A stretch of 64,000 nucleotides of DNA from PNON01 sp964387025 (GTDB taxonomy: Bacteria > Chloroflexota > Anaerolineae > Anaerolineales > Anaerolineaceae): assembly GCA_964387025.1 (NCBI GenBank), contig CAYLUZ010000006.1, forward strand, positions 62,001 through 126,000. Reading direction: 5' to 3'. Position 1 is the first letter of the stretch. Each line of letters opens with the position of its first letter. Below, one piece after another: positions 17,707-25,828 of the stretch. Made by a program: the position numbers and the translations under genes. The notes under the pieces are model-generated. The model had not been told where the DNA came from. It did no database searches and saw only the letters and a program-made list of their open reading frames with translations.

Positions 17707-17733
17707 TTATAATTCACTAAACCAAATCGTCAA
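17706..17733 (-). promoter_or_regulatory. Promoter of the marR-ABC exporter operon
   Basis: On the minus strand TTGACG (17733-17728) and a perfect TATAAT (17711-17706) are 16 nt apart. The -10 box begins 34 nt upstream of the MarR start codon (17677). Confidence 0.8.
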
Positions 17734-17757
17734 TGCCTTCTGATCGGTTGTAAAAGG

Positions 17758-18096
17758 ATGAAGTTTCTAACTACATTCAGAAAAGAATATCAATCTGCAA
17801 TAGATGCTCAAGCAGCTGGACTGGAAGGTAGAGCCAGGGTCTGCGCCCGGAGAGCTGCTGGTTTGCTCATTCAAAAATATCTGGAAACACAGAATCTTAA
17901 CCACCCAAAAATGAACAGCCTGGATCTTATCAAGCATCTACAACAAACATCTGGTTCAACTGAATTAGCCTTACTATTAAGCCATTATTCAGAAACCGTA
18001 ACCAATGATCACCAACTTGCTTCAGATGTCGACCTTGTTGCAAACCTACCAGTTTTGGCACAACTTCTTACAATAAAGTTATGGGAATTGGATTAA
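17758..18096 (+). CDS. Hypothetical helical protein, possibly HEPN-like
   Basis: A 112-residue soluble, mostly helical protein that I do not recognise. The segment LEGRARVCARRAAGLLIQKYLET resembles the first helices of HEPN-type or chromosome-partition-like small helical bundles, but no catalytic RxxxxH motif is visible. It lies 2 nt before a glutaredoxin-like gene and probably shares its transcript, diverging from the marR operon. An A-rich AAAAGG directly precedes the ATG. The function is unknown; coupling to the thiol oxidoreductase is only positional. Confidence 0.7.
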   Translation: MKFLTTFRKEYQSAIDAQAAGLEGRARVCARRAAGLLIQKYLETQNLNHPKMNSLDLIKHLQQTSGSTELALLLSHYSETVTNDHQLASDVDLVANLPVLAQLLTIKLWELD

Positions 18097-18097
18097 C

Positions 18098-18349
18098 ATG
18101 ATTGATCAAAAAATACTTGTCTATGGCACAAAGTGGTGCCCAGATTGTTCCAGGGCAAAAGGAGTATTCAATAAGCTAAATATTGCTTTTGAATGGTTCG
18201 ATACGGATGTAGATAAGGATGCTAGAGCGTTTGTTATGGAAAAGAATCACGGTTATTGTAGTGTACCGACGATCATCTTTCCGGATGGCACTTTTCTCGT
18301 CGAGCCATCGTCTTTAACCCTTGAGAGTAAACTCAAATCAATGATCTAA
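18098..18349 (+). CDS. Glutaredoxin-like thiol-disulfide oxidoreductase (CPDC)
   Basis: An 83-residue single-domain thioredoxin-fold protein. The N-terminal strand ILVYGTKWCPDCSRAKGVF contains the active site Cys-Pro-Asp-Cys, and SVPTIIFPDGTFLVEPS supplies the cis-Pro loop (VPT) that binds thiol substrates. Length and motif fit the NrdH/mycoredoxin-like glutaredoxins, which reduce protein disulfides or mixed thiol adducts. It follows the helical hypothetical gene by 1 nt. Its last 12 nt overlap the convergent small membrane protein gene. Confidence 0.9.
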   Translation: MIDQKILVYGTKWCPDCSRAKGVFNKLNIAFEWFDTDVDKDARAFVMEKNHGYCSVPTIIFPDGTFLVEPSSLTLESKLKSMI

Positions 18350-18583
18350 GTCTTCTTCCTGGAAAAACGACCAGATATAATTGCACAACCAGATAAAAGC
18401 AGCAATAAAACTTATGATTCCGATGGAATAATATAATACATTGGTTCGCTTTTTTGGTCCTTCGAGCTCAATTTCTGAATTGTCAAAAATTCTCGTGCGC
18501 AAGTGATCTATAAAAAGTGGATTGGGGTGATGAACCTGTAGTTTCGATGTTAATTGGTTTTCGATCCCGTTGAAATTTTCCAT
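18338..18583 (-). CDS. Small single-pass membrane protein, candidate anti-sigma factor
   Basis: An 81-residue protein with a cytoplasmic N-terminal part and one membrane helix (about residues 48-71, LYYSIGIISFIAAFIWLCNYI). The N-terminal motif HHPNPLFIDHLRTRIFD resembles the NP-x-F-x-x-x-L-x-x-R-L segment I associate with short membrane proteins encoded beside ECF sigma factors in Chloroflexota; this is recollection, not a database match. It is the third gene of the sigma-degV unit, its ATG sharing one base with the degV stop. No zinc-binding HxxxCxxC motif is present, so it is not a classical ZAS anti-sigma. It overlaps the convergent glutaredoxin gene by 12 nt. Confidence 0.7.
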   Translation of the reverse strand: MENFNGIENQLTSKLQVHHPNPLFIDHLRTRIFDNSEIELEGPKKRTNVLYYSIGIISFIAAFIWLCNYIWSFFQEEDLDH

Positions 18584-19452
18584 TATTTACCTTCCAATAC
18601 CTTTTTTCCAACAGGATATGCAATAATACCCACGGTTCCAGGTCCAAGGTTAGCAGCTACCGAAATGGATAGATCGGTCACAATATATTCCTCTATTTTC
18701 AATTTTTCTCGGACCAAATTCAGGAGAACATCAGCTGTATCAGGATTTTGAGCATGGACAATTGCAATATTTACTTTTTGAATACCTATTCTTTTATAAA
18801 CCAGATCGACAATCCTATCGATCGATTTCTTCCTGGTTCTGACTCTTTCAGCTATTTCTAAAAGTCCATCTCTAAGGATTATGATCGGTTTGATTCGTAA
18901 TAAGGAAACTACTCTTTCCTGCAAAGCGCTCACTCTACCATTCATCCGCGCAAATTCCAGGTTATCAATAGCAAAGACAACAGTAATCTGATCTCTAATC
19001 TCTTCCAACCTGCTGATGATTGCCTTGATGTTAGCCCCGGCAACCGAAAGGAGCCTAGCTTCTTTACACATATATGCCAACCCGGCAGAACCGTTGCCAG
19101 AATCAAATGGATGGACATCCAGCTCTCCTGCCAATTCAGCCGATGCAGATCTAACTACATCATATGTACCACTCATTTTGCTGCCAACATGGATCGAGAG
19201 TATCGATTCACCCTTTTTTGCAATTCGCCTGTAGAACTCAATGATCTGAGCTTGGGATGGTAAAGAAGTGTGTGGAATGATCTTATTTTCATTGATCATT
19301 TGATAGAAATTCGCCGCTGTAATATCGATTCCTTGCCTGAAAGTTTGATTTCCAAATTGAATATTGACCGGCAATATATCTATCTCATACTTCTTATCCC
19401 AATCTGTCGGCATATCCATTGAACTATCCGCTACGATCTTTAGCATACCCAC
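18583..19452 (-). CDS. DegV family (fatty-acid-binding) protein
   Basis: A 289-residue DegV-fold protein. Family landmarks are the N-terminal KIVADSSMDMP, the TSLPSQAQIIEFYRR segment, ILSIHVGSKMSGTYDVV (with Ser/Thr expected at the lipid carboxylate) and the C-terminal NLGPGTVGIIAYPVGKK. DegV/FakB proteins bind a fatty acid and present it to a FakA kinase, but no fakA is visible here. It lies between a sigma factor gene (5 nt) and a small membrane protein gene (1-nt overlap). That position suggests it is under the sigma factor's control or part of a lipid-sensing circuit, which is inference. Confidence 0.9.
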   Translation of the reverse strand: MGMLKIVADSSMDMPTDWDKKYEIDILPVNIQFGNQTFRQGIDITAANFYQMINENKIIPHTSLPSQAQIIEFYRRIAKKGESILSIHVGSKMSGTYDVVRSASAELAGELDVHPFDSGNGSAGLAYMCKEARLLSVAGANIKAIISRLEEIRDQITVVFAIDNLEFARMNGRVSALQERVVSLLRIKPIIILRDGLLEIAERVRTRKKSIDRIVDLVYKRIGIQKVNIAIVHAQNPDTADVLLNLVREKLKIEEYIVTDLSISVAANLGPGTVGIIAYPVGKKVLEGK

Positions 19453-19457
19453 TCACT

Positions 19458-20009
19458 TTACATTTCGATGTCTTCTAGTTCATCCTTCAAATTATAGAGG
19501 GTCCGGTGATATAGACTCTTGATTGCACCTTCACTGCGACCCATAATGATCCCTATATCTGCATTTGAGTACTGTTCTACAAATTTTAGTATTAATAGCT
19601 GTTGTCTATCTGCTGTTAATCCTCTTAAGATCGAAAAAAGAGAATCAACCTGCTGATCCTTCATCACACTGCTCTCAGGAAGGTCTCCGCGTTGTATGAT
19701 CTGCGGTTCGTCCTCCAACGCAACTTCCTTATTCCTGCTATTATCCCTATGCCAATTCGCAACCAGGTTATGAGCGATTCGATACAACCATGCAGAAAAT
19801 GGAACTCCTGTATTCCTGTATGATCCAATATGGTTATAGGCTCTAAAAAACACTTTGGCAGTAAGGTCCTCAGCTTCTGTGGTTAGGCCAGTCCTGTAAA
19901 AAATATAGTTATAGATACGAGCCACATAGCGTTCGTAAAGGATTCCAAAAGCTTCTTTGTTTCCCAGTGCGGCTTTCTGCAATGCCTGGTCGTCAGTTAG
20001 TTCTTCCAC
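19458..20009 (-). CDS. RNA polymerase sigma factor, ECF-like sigma-70 family
   Basis: A 183-residue two-domain sigma factor. Region 2 spans about residues 15-90, with NKEAFGILYERYVARIYNYI, DLTAKVFFRAYNHI and PFSAWLYRIAHNLVANWHRD. Region 4 covers about 125-180, with SILRGLTADRQQLLILKFVEQ and the helix-turn-helix SNADIGIIMGRSEGAIKSLYHR. Regions 1.1 and 3 are missing, as in ECF factors. It heads an operon with degV and a small membrane protein that may be its regulator. A candidate -35/-10 pair lies about 85 nt upstream, so it may be made by the housekeeping polymerase. Its target genes are unknown. Confidence 0.93.
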   Translation of the reverse strand: MEELTDDQALQKAALGNKEAFGILYERYVARIYNYIFYRTGLTTEAEDLTAKVFFRAYNHIGSYRNTGVPFSAWLYRIAHNLVANWHRDNSRNKEVALEDEPQIIQRGDLPESSVMKDQQVDSLFSILRGLTADRQQLLILKFVEQYSNADIGIIMGRSEGAIKSLYHRTLYNLKDELEDIEM

Positions 20010-20094
20010 TATTCATCCCGCATTAAGGGTCTTATAGATTACAACCCTTTATGCTTACATTAGGTTCATAGTAAGTATAACTTGCGTTCTACTC

Positions 20095-20123
20095 ATTATG
20101 TATATTTACTATAATCTCTTCAA
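20095..20123 (-). promoter_or_regulatory. Candidate promoter of the sigma factor operon
   Basis: On the minus strand TTGAAG (20123-20118) and CATAAT (20100-20095) are 17 nt apart. The leader downstream of it contains an imperfect AAGGGT...ACCCTT inverted repeat (about 20035-20060) whose role is unclear. Confidence 0.4.
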
Positions 20124-20178
20124 CAATTGGATTCATACAATCCTCAAAGGTTTGCGAGGAATTGCATTAACAAGATAT

Positions 20179-21732
20179 TTAATTCTCAGAACATCCCGAG
20201 ATCTTCTCCCGGGTTTCCGTAAAAACATACGGGTAATTTATGAGGTTGGATTTATAAGAGCGATCCGGAAGTAAAGGATTTGATTGTTCAAAATATTTAT
20301 TAAAAACCACCCTGAAACTATTTACAGGAGATATTCTTGAGTAAAGAAGTTGATAATCTTGGTCTGGAAAGTAATATGCATTTAATATTTCTTGCTGCTG
20401 GGAGATCATATTCCCATGATCACCCTGGATGATAATGATGGCAGGAGTAGTTGACGATTGAAATTTTTTTAATATAGGCACCAAACTATCGTTTAAATAG
20501 GTAATTCCGTTTATGTAGCCGTCTCTGCCAATCTGTTCGTTTATGGGTCTTCCTTTTTCGTTGGAGTAATACTTGGCGTCTTCCTGGAATTGCCCATCCG
20601 GTGTAAATACATAAGGTGGGTGAGATATGGTCAAATGAACAAATACAAATTTTGGTGATGCAAGATCTAATTTATTTAACATTTCAATCTTGTTGTTATT
20701 GATTAAATAACCTTCATAAACTGAACTCTTTGCAGACCAGCTCTGTACTGGTTCAATTGTTTCCAGTAATTTGAATCCCGATTCATCCAATAATATTCGT
20801 TCAAAAGGCGTTAAATATGGCCTAATTATGGAAAAGTTGGATGTTGAAATGTATTGGTCTGCCTGGTGAAATTCAGTAAACAAGTATCCTGTTTCGAAAC
20901 TGACTGACTTATATCCCAGGTTTTTTAATTCTTTTTGAACTAAATTTTGTTGAATATACTTATCCAAAGCTAAAATATTTTTGACATCCGGAGTGACTTC
21001 TGGTGCGAAGACTTCCACGTAATTCATATTCAATGACGAACTAAGGGATGGTCGGGTAAATGAATAATTGGATCTGCTGCAATCTGCAACATAGAAACCC
21101 ATCCGCTTTAATTCCTGTATAAACGCACTATTGTCGAATTTGAAGGTTTTTTTCAAAACATCAGACCGTCCATATCCATCTAAAATAAAATAATATACAT
21201 CAGGAGATTTTATATTTGGTCCGATCACACTTACTTCAGCGGATTGTTTGTTTTCACTTTTCTGAAATAAACTAGAGTTTGATATTTCGTAGAATCCTAT
21301 CTGGAATACAGGGATAAGAACTGCTGCCAGACCAATTACTGATAGAAATTTATTAGCTAAGGTCAGATTTCCATTTGTTCTAATTACAAAAATAAACAGG
21401 ATCCCCCATAGTATTCCTAGAGCAATAACTAATATCAATCTATGTTTTAAGATTGAACCGAGAAATGATATTTTTTGCATTTGGTCGAACAATATACCAA
21501 ATACAGAATTGCTGATTATTAATGGTGTAACTATTAGTCCAACTTTTTCCCAATCTTTGATCACTAGCTTTATTAAAAAAAGAAGGACGATTGAAAAGAT
21601 AGTATATAGAATTAATGGACGTAAGATATATATATTACTTATCTCACCACTGTTATGCGCCATCAGCGAAATTACGGGGAATATCGCGAAAAGTATTGAA
21701 TGAAAAGGGTATTTAGTAAAGCTCTTCATCAT
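20179..21732 (-). CDS. Membrane sulfatase/alkaline-phosphatase-fold protein
   Basis: A 517-residue protein with about four to five N-terminal membrane helices (residues 10-160) and an extracellular catalytic domain. Sulfatase-fold landmarks are VYYFILDGYGRSDVLKK (metal-binding Asp), FVFVHLTISHPPYVF and IIIIQGDHGNM (metal-binding Asp-His). The layout recalls LtaS/OpgB-type phosphoglycerol transferases or other surface-polymer-modifying enzymes. No obvious formylglycine motif (CxPxR) is seen, so it is probably not a true sulfatase. It is a single gene between the sigma operon and tmRNA and has its own extended -10 promoter. The substrate is unknown. Confidence 0.82.
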   Translation of the reverse strand: MMKSFTKYPFHSILFAIFPVISLMAHNSGEISNIYILRPLILYTIFSIVLLFLIKLVIKDWEKVGLIVTPLIISNSVFGILFDQMQKISFLGSILKHRLILVIALGILWGILFIFVIRTNGNLTLANKFLSVIGLAAVLIPVFQIGFYEISNSSLFQKSENKQSAEVSVIGPNIKSPDVYYFILDGYGRSDVLKKTFKFDNSAFIQELKRMGFYVADCSRSNYSFTRPSLSSSLNMNYVEVFAPEVTPDVKNILALDKYIQQNLVQKELKNLGYKSVSFETGYLFTEFHQADQYISTSNFSIIRPYLTPFERILLDESGFKLLETIEPVQSWSAKSSVYEGYLINNNKIEMLNKLDLASPKFVFVHLTISHPPYVFTPDGQFQEDAKYYSNEKGRPINEQIGRDGYINGITYLNDSLVPILKKFQSSTTPAIIIIQGDHGNMISQQQEILNAYYFPDQDYQLLYSRISPVNSFRVVFNKYFEQSNPLLPDRSYKSNLINYPYVFTETREKISGCSEN

Positions 21733-21798
21733 TTCTCAAGTAAACTTCCTCGCAAACATAGTCATTGGCATGGAAACTTTATTCAGAAATTGACAGTT

Positions 21799-21807
21799 AT
21801 TATAACA
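21799..21807 (-). promoter_or_regulatory. Extended -10 promoter of the sulfatase-fold gene
   Basis: The minus strand reads TGTTATAAT (21807-21799), an extended -10 element, about 65 nt upstream of the start codon at 21732. The -35 region is weak. Confidence 0.5.
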
Positions 21808-21880
21808 TCCCCGAATCGACTCAATTATGCATTACTTCTACTTAAACAACTAATTTAATACAATTCTGATATTAGAAAGG

Positions 21881-21886
21881 TATAAT
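21881..21886 (+). promoter_or_regulatory. -10 box of the tmRNA promoter
   Basis: A perfect TATAAT ends 9 nt before the first base of mature tmRNA. No convincing -35 was found at 16-18 nt spacing. Confidence 0.5.
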
Positions 21887-21895
21887 GAATCTACC

Positions 21896-22294
21896 GGGGA
21901 TGACAGGCTTCGACGGAGGAGGCTGATCCCGGATTGCGAGCCGAGAGGTGCCGAACTCGATAAATCAGTACAAAAAATCAAGTGCCAATCGCACTTCCTA
22001 CGCTGCACTTCCCCTCGCTGCCTAATAACAGCGGTTGAAGTTCGGCTGATCTCCTAGAGAGGTCACGTCTGCCCACCCCGCTCACCAACCGATGGTGGAG
22101 CCAGGCGTCACAATGTTGGTGTGCCCTGACTGATGCAGCTTATTTCAGGAAAGAGGGCTTTCGGGTCCAAGCTGCTGGCTGAAAGCAGGCAACGTAAATG
22201 AGCGTGCTTTTGGCGAGATCAAATAACTTTACTACGCTCGTAGATATCTGGTGGTCGAGTCTTTCGGACGCGGGTTCAATTCCCGCCATCTCCA
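21896..22294 (+). ncRNA. ssrA: Transfer-messenger RNA (tmRNA)
   Basis: Rescues stalled ribosomes by trans-translation. The 5' end GGGGATG...GACAGGCTTCGACG pairs with the 3' end CATCTCC to form a tRNA-like acceptor stem (one G-U pair). The T arm GGGTTCAATTCCC is visible just before it. The tag reading frame runs from the resume codon GCC at 21984 to tandem stops at 22023-22028 and encodes ANRTSYAALPLAA, with the LAA end recognised by ClpXP-type proteases. The 3' CCA is not encoded (the discriminator A is followed by CA-A). Length is about 399 nt. A terminator hairpin follows directly. Confidence 0.96.
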
Positions 22295-22295
22295 C

Positions 22296-22330
22296 AAAAA
22301 AAACAGGAGTTCCCTTGAGGAACTCTTGTT
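22296..22330. terminator. Intrinsic terminator between tmRNA and rlmI-like gene
   Basis: A 12-bp stem with one G-U pair (22302-22313 with 22319-22330) and a 5-nt loop. On the minus strand it is followed by eight U (22303-22296), making a strong terminator for the convergent methyltransferase operon. On the plus strand the U-run is weak (TTGTTCT), but the hairpin may still end ssrA transcription. Confidence 0.8.
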
Positions 22331-22423
22331 CTCCATTAATAGATAATTTGGAATCTACCGAAGCATCATTTTTCTCGGAAAAATAACCACTAATCACTAA
22401 TTTCTATTCTCTTTTTTCTAATC

Positions 22424-23623
22424 TCATCTTCCCATGACTTTACATACCAATCCTTTAAGATATTCTCCCTCTGGGAAAGCTGAAGAGATCGGATGATCTT
22501 CAGCTTGATGCATGAATTTTATGATCTGTGCATTTCTTCCAGCATCCAGAGCAGCATCTGCAACGATTTTTTGGAACAATGGTAATCCCACGCCACCTGA
22601 ACAGGAGAAGGTAAATAGCACTCCATTGGGAGATAACAATTTGAAAGCTAAAAGGTTGATGTCTTTATATGCCCTGGCAGCTCTATCCACTTGTGAAGTG
22701 GTCGGGGCAAATTTTGGCGGATCTAGAATGATCAGGTCGAATTGTTCACCCCGATCTCGTAATTTGCGCAAGTACTCAAAGGCATTGTCATTCACTAACT
22801 CCACCTTTGCTTCTTCAAATTTATTCAATTTCAAGTTTTCGCTAGCGAGACGAAGAGCTGATTCAGAGCTATCCAAAGCAACAACATGCATAGCACCGCC
22901 CTTCAGTGCATTCATGGTAAATCCACCACTAAAACAGAAGCAATCCAGGACCTTCTTATTTTGTGAATATTCCCTTAATTGCTGCCGATTGTTCCTTTGA
23001 TCAAGGTAAAAGCCGGTTTTCTGGCTTCCACTAATCTCAAAATTATAATTAAGTCCATTTTCCACAATAAGGGTAGATTCTTCTTTAAATGATCCGTATT
23101 GAATTTGGACAACATCGTCCAATCCTTCAAGCTGATTTATATCTGAATCGGATTTTTCGAATAAGCATGTGCAATCAGTTTGTGCAGCAATTTCATCTAT
23201 GATTGTCTTACGCCACTGAAAGGCTCCAGCTGTTGAGAGTTGAAGAACAACAATGTCACCAAATCTGTCAGCGATCACGCCCGGTAACCCATCGTTTTCC
23301 CCATTGATCAAGCGTTTCGAATTGGATACCTCAAGAGCACTCAGCATTTCGCGTGTCAAAATTGCTTGCTTTATTTTTTCATGAAAGAATTCCCGATCTA
23401 TCTTTTCATCCGGATCAAAGGACCAGGCGCGAACTCTGATCTGTGACTTTCCACTATACGCACCTGTCCCCAATAATCTTCCTGCTGCGCTAACGATCTC
23501 GACAGTATCGCCTGACCCTGGGTTACCAGTAACTTTTTGGATTGCGCCGGAAAATATCCATGGGTGCTTCCGTAATATTGATTTTTCCCTGCCAGGAAGC
23601 AACAATACTTGCGGGATTTTCAT
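22424..23623 (-). CDS. rlmI: 23S rRNA m5C methyltransferase RlmI-like, PUA + class I methyltransferase
   Basis: A 399-residue SAM-dependent RNA cytosine-C5 methyltransferase. The N-terminal ~80 residues form a PUA RNA-binding domain (KHPWIFSGAIQKV). The methyltransferase domain contains KTGFYLDQRNNR, VLDCFCFSGGFTMNALKGG (SAM motif I), LIILDPPKF and FTFSCSGGV, where the Cys is the expected catalytic nucleophile. This is the RlmI/YccW family, which modifies C1962 of E. coli 23S rRNA; the same target is assumed, not shown. The AOS-family gene upstream overlaps by 4 nt and one promoter serves both. A strong terminator follows. Confidence 0.9.
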   Translation of the reverse strand: MKIPQVLLLPGREKSILRKHPWIFSGAIQKVTGNPGSGDTVEIVSAAGRLLGTGAYSGKSQIRVRAWSFDPDEKIDREFFHEKIKQAILTREMLSALEVSNSKRLINGENDGLPGVIADRFGDIVVLQLSTAGAFQWRKTIIDEIAAQTDCTCLFEKSDSDINQLEGLDDVVQIQYGSFKEESTLIVENGLNYNFEISGSQKTGFYLDQRNNRQQLREYSQNKKVLDCFCFSGGFTMNALKGGAMHVVALDSSESALRLASENLKLNKFEEAKVELVNDNAFEYLRKLRDRGEQFDLIILDPPKFAPTTSQVDRAARAYKDINLLAFKLLSPNGVLFTFSCSGGVGLPLFQKIVADAALDAGRNAQIIKFMHQAEDHPISSAFPEGEYLKGLVCKVMGR

Positions 23624-24831
23624 GGTGTTTTTATGAGTCCCAATCTTTTTCCTGCTTCGTTCAGGACCTCAACAGTATGAATAATGTCTTCCGTTGTGTG
23701 ATTCGCAGTCACTGTTGCCCGAAGACGTGCCTGACCTTCAGGAACTGCCGGAGAAACGACAGGCAAGACAAAGATGTCATGCATTTGTGCCTCCCGTGTC
23801 ATTTCATATGCAACTTGATCAGAGCCGCAATAGATAGGCACAATGGCTGTTTGGGTCCGTAAGGTGTCAAATCCTGCTTCGGTTAGAGTATTGGTGAACA
23901 ATTTGGCATTAGCACAAAGTTTATTCACTCGCCATTGTTCATCCAGTATCACTTTAAAAGCTTCATTGGATGCAGCTGCCTGAGCCGGAGGAAGTGCTGC
24001 AGAGAAAATATAACCCCGACTGGCATGCCGTAAATAATTAATGATTTCATGATTCGATGCCACATATCCACCAATCGATGGAATTGTTTTTGAAAGTGTC
24101 CCCATTTTGATATCAATTGCATCCGCCATATTAAAATGCTCTTCAATACCTGTTCCTGTTACCCCCAATACACCTACGGAATGGGCTTCATCCACCATCA
24201 GCCAGCAATGGTTTTTATCACAAATATCACGAAGTAGGGGAAGATTTATCAGGTCGCCGTCCATGCTGAATACTGCATCCACCACTACAAGTTTTGCGGA
24301 ATCTACCGGCGCTTCAGAAATTTGATTTTCAAGGTCGTGAAGATCGTTGTGATTAAACCGTACAAACTTCGCGTGTGACATCATGCATCCATCATAAATG
24401 CTTGCATGATTCAACTTATCACAAAAAACATAATCTCCTCTGCCAACCAGAGTGGAAATTACAGAAAGGTTTGTCACATAGCCAGAAGAATATGTTATGG
24501 CTTCTTCAGCATGTTTAAAATTGGCGATCGTTTCTTCCAATTCAACATGGATCGGGAGTGTTCCAGCAAGGGTTCTGACTCCATGGGTTCCCGTACCATA
24601 TCGGGTAATTGCTTCCTGGGCTGCTTTATTAATCCTTGGATGACCAATTAAGCCAAGATAACTATATGAGGCATACATGCCCATTAGCCGTCCATCAACT
24701 CGCACTTTACTGCCCCCGAGCATTTCTGTGACAGGTTGGTTGTAAAAATACAGATTCTCTGACTTCATCGTGGATGTTCGAGCTTTCATCTCGTTGATGC
24801 GCCTGCTCACCGAATCTTGTATTTTATTCAT
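23620..24831 (-). CDS. Alpha-oxoamine synthase family PLP enzyme (KBL/BioF/SPT-like)
   Basis: Condenses an acyl-CoA with an amino acid, with decarboxylation in most family members. The 403 residues carry NYLG-like YSYLGLIGHP, GTHGVRTLAGT, the pyridine-binding Asp in LMVDEAHSVG (D214) and the PLP lysine in GTLSKTIPSIGGY (K248). Candidates are 2-amino-3-oxobutyrate CoA ligase, 8-amino-7-oxononanoate synthase or serine palmitoyltransferase-like enzyme. Sequence alone does not decide between them, and neither threonine dehydrogenase nor biotin genes are adjacent. The ribosome binding site is TGGAG before the ATG at 24831. It shares a promoter with the downstream rRNA methyltransferase gene. Confidence 0.9.
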   Translation of the reverse strand: MNKIQDSVSRRINEMKARTSTMKSENLYFYNQPVTEMLGGSKVRVDGRLMGMYASYSYLGLIGHPRINKAAQEAITRYGTGTHGVRTLAGTLPIHVELEETIANFKHAEEAITYSSGYVTNLSVISTLVGRGDYVFCDKLNHASIYDGCMMSHAKFVRFNHNDLHDLENQISEAPVDSAKLVVVDAVFSMDGDLINLPLLRDICDKNHCWLMVDEAHSVGVLGVTGTGIEEHFNMADAIDIKMGTLSKTIPSIGGYVASNHEIINYLRHASRGYIFSAALPPAQAAASNEAFKVILDEQWRVNKLCANAKLFTNTLTEAGFDTLRTQTAIVPIYCGSDQVAYEMTREAQMHDIFVLPVVSPAVPEGQARLRATVTANHTTEDIIHTVEVLNEAGKRLGLIKTP

Positions 24832-24869
24832 GCATTGAGCTCCAATAATAATGTCAGATAATGGGAGTT

Positions 24870-24898
24870 AGTTTATCCGAGGGAGAGATTCATGTCAA
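24870..24898 (-). promoter_or_regulatory. Promoter of the oxoamine synthase-rlmI operon
   Basis: On the minus strand a consensus TTGACA (24898-24893) and TAAACT (24875-24870) are 17 nt apart, about 40 nt upstream of the start codon. Confidence 0.7.
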
Positions 24899-24922
24899 CC
24901 AAACAGGAGAATAATAATAATT

Positions 24923-25789
24923 TTATGGACAGGTCACTCGTAATCTGTCCAATTCCCTGGTTTTCAGAATAAAGCTTACATTCTTGCTTTTTCCCCATTT
25001 GCATGCTGAATTGAAATCGACTTTCATATCAGTATATTCAGCTGCAAAAACTGGCTTTCCGGAATTAATAAAAGGAAGCATATTTTCAATCCAACCATAC
25101 TCAAATGCATCTTCAGTGATAGCAAAATCATAAAATTCTAACGAATCGGCAACCATATCTGGAGCATTTTTAATTCCAATAGCCAACCCACGGGAATGAG
25201 CTTCTTCAGCCAGCCACCTTGCATAAACTATCTGGTCATCGTATGAAATGTCGAAACCAGTATCATTATCGTGAATTTCAATATTATCAGGTTCAATAGC
25301 ATCGAAACCAGCCATTTTACATAGATCGAATCTGGCTCGCATTATTGGTGCCAGGAGATCGATTTGCCGAATATCGAGCCACCTTTCTCCTGGCCAGCCA
25401 TCATATTCATTACCAAGCACCAGAGCTGGGAATTGTTCAGCGTCTGGACGCCAATCCTCTCTTGAACCAACTGAGATATAACAAATAACCTTTCGCCCCT
25501 TTGAATGTAATTCATTAATTATTTCTGGGTTGGTATCAAATAAGTCCAGATCATAAACATCAGCATCAACACTGGTGTCCACAGGAAGATCTGTAAGCTG
25601 CCACTGCCAGGTTAATCCAGGAACCGGATGCCACCACTCTGAGGTTTCTTGCATTAAGGTCTTTGTTGGTGGTAAAGGAATTTGCTCCAATTCTTCTGGA
25701 TTATTAAGAGTCCGATTACACGCAAATATTGGAATGGATAATGTTATTAGTACACTAATCAAAGACACTCTACGTAATTTTTTTACCAA
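24923..25789 (-). CDS. GH114-like (endo-alpha-1,4-polygalactosaminidase family) lipoprotein
   Basis: A 288-residue TIM-barrel protein with a lipoprotein-type signal: basic start MVKKLRR, hydrophobic stretch and a Cys at about residue 24 (IPIFAC). The mature part shows WQWQLTDLP, VYDLDLFDT, KVICYISVGSREDWRPDA, GEREWLD-like GERWLDIRQ, FDAIEPDNIE and AIGIKNAPD. This pattern is that of the TM1410/GH114 glycosidase family, some members of which cut galactosaminogalactan. The acidic residue in EPDN is the likely catalytic centre. It follows ligA by 39 nt and may be co-transcribed. Substrate and role (surface polysaccharide turnover?) are inferred. Confidence 0.85.
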   Translation of the reverse strand: MVKKLRRVSLISVLITLSIPIFACNRTLNNPEELEQIPLPPTKTLMQETSEWWHPVPGLTWQWQLTDLPVDTSVDADVYDLDLFDTNPEIINELHSKGRKVICYISVGSREDWRPDAEQFPALVLGNEYDGWPGERWLDIRQIDLLAPIMRARFDLCKMAGFDAIEPDNIEIHDNDTGFDISYDDQIVYARWLAEEAHSRGLAIGIKNAPDMVADSLEFYDFAITEDAFEYGWIENMLPFINSGKPVFAAEYTDMKVDFNSACKWGKSKNVSFILKTRELDRLRVTCP

Positions 25790-25828
25790 ACGTAATGTTT
25801 TGATTATTTGATTGTCCTTTCCTGGTTT

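Noticed and set aside
22296..22330. Hairpin after tmRNA as part of a mobile-element attachment site
   Set aside because: tmRNA genes are common integration sites, but no integrase or duplicated tmRNA end was found nearby. The hairpin with an oligo-A/U flank is explained as a terminator.
24892..24972. Plus-strand 26-codon frame with a GAGGGAGAG ribosome-binding-like sequence
   Set aside because: It lies over the minus-strand oxoamine synthase promoter and the end of the GH114 gene, and the peptide shows no recognisable feature.
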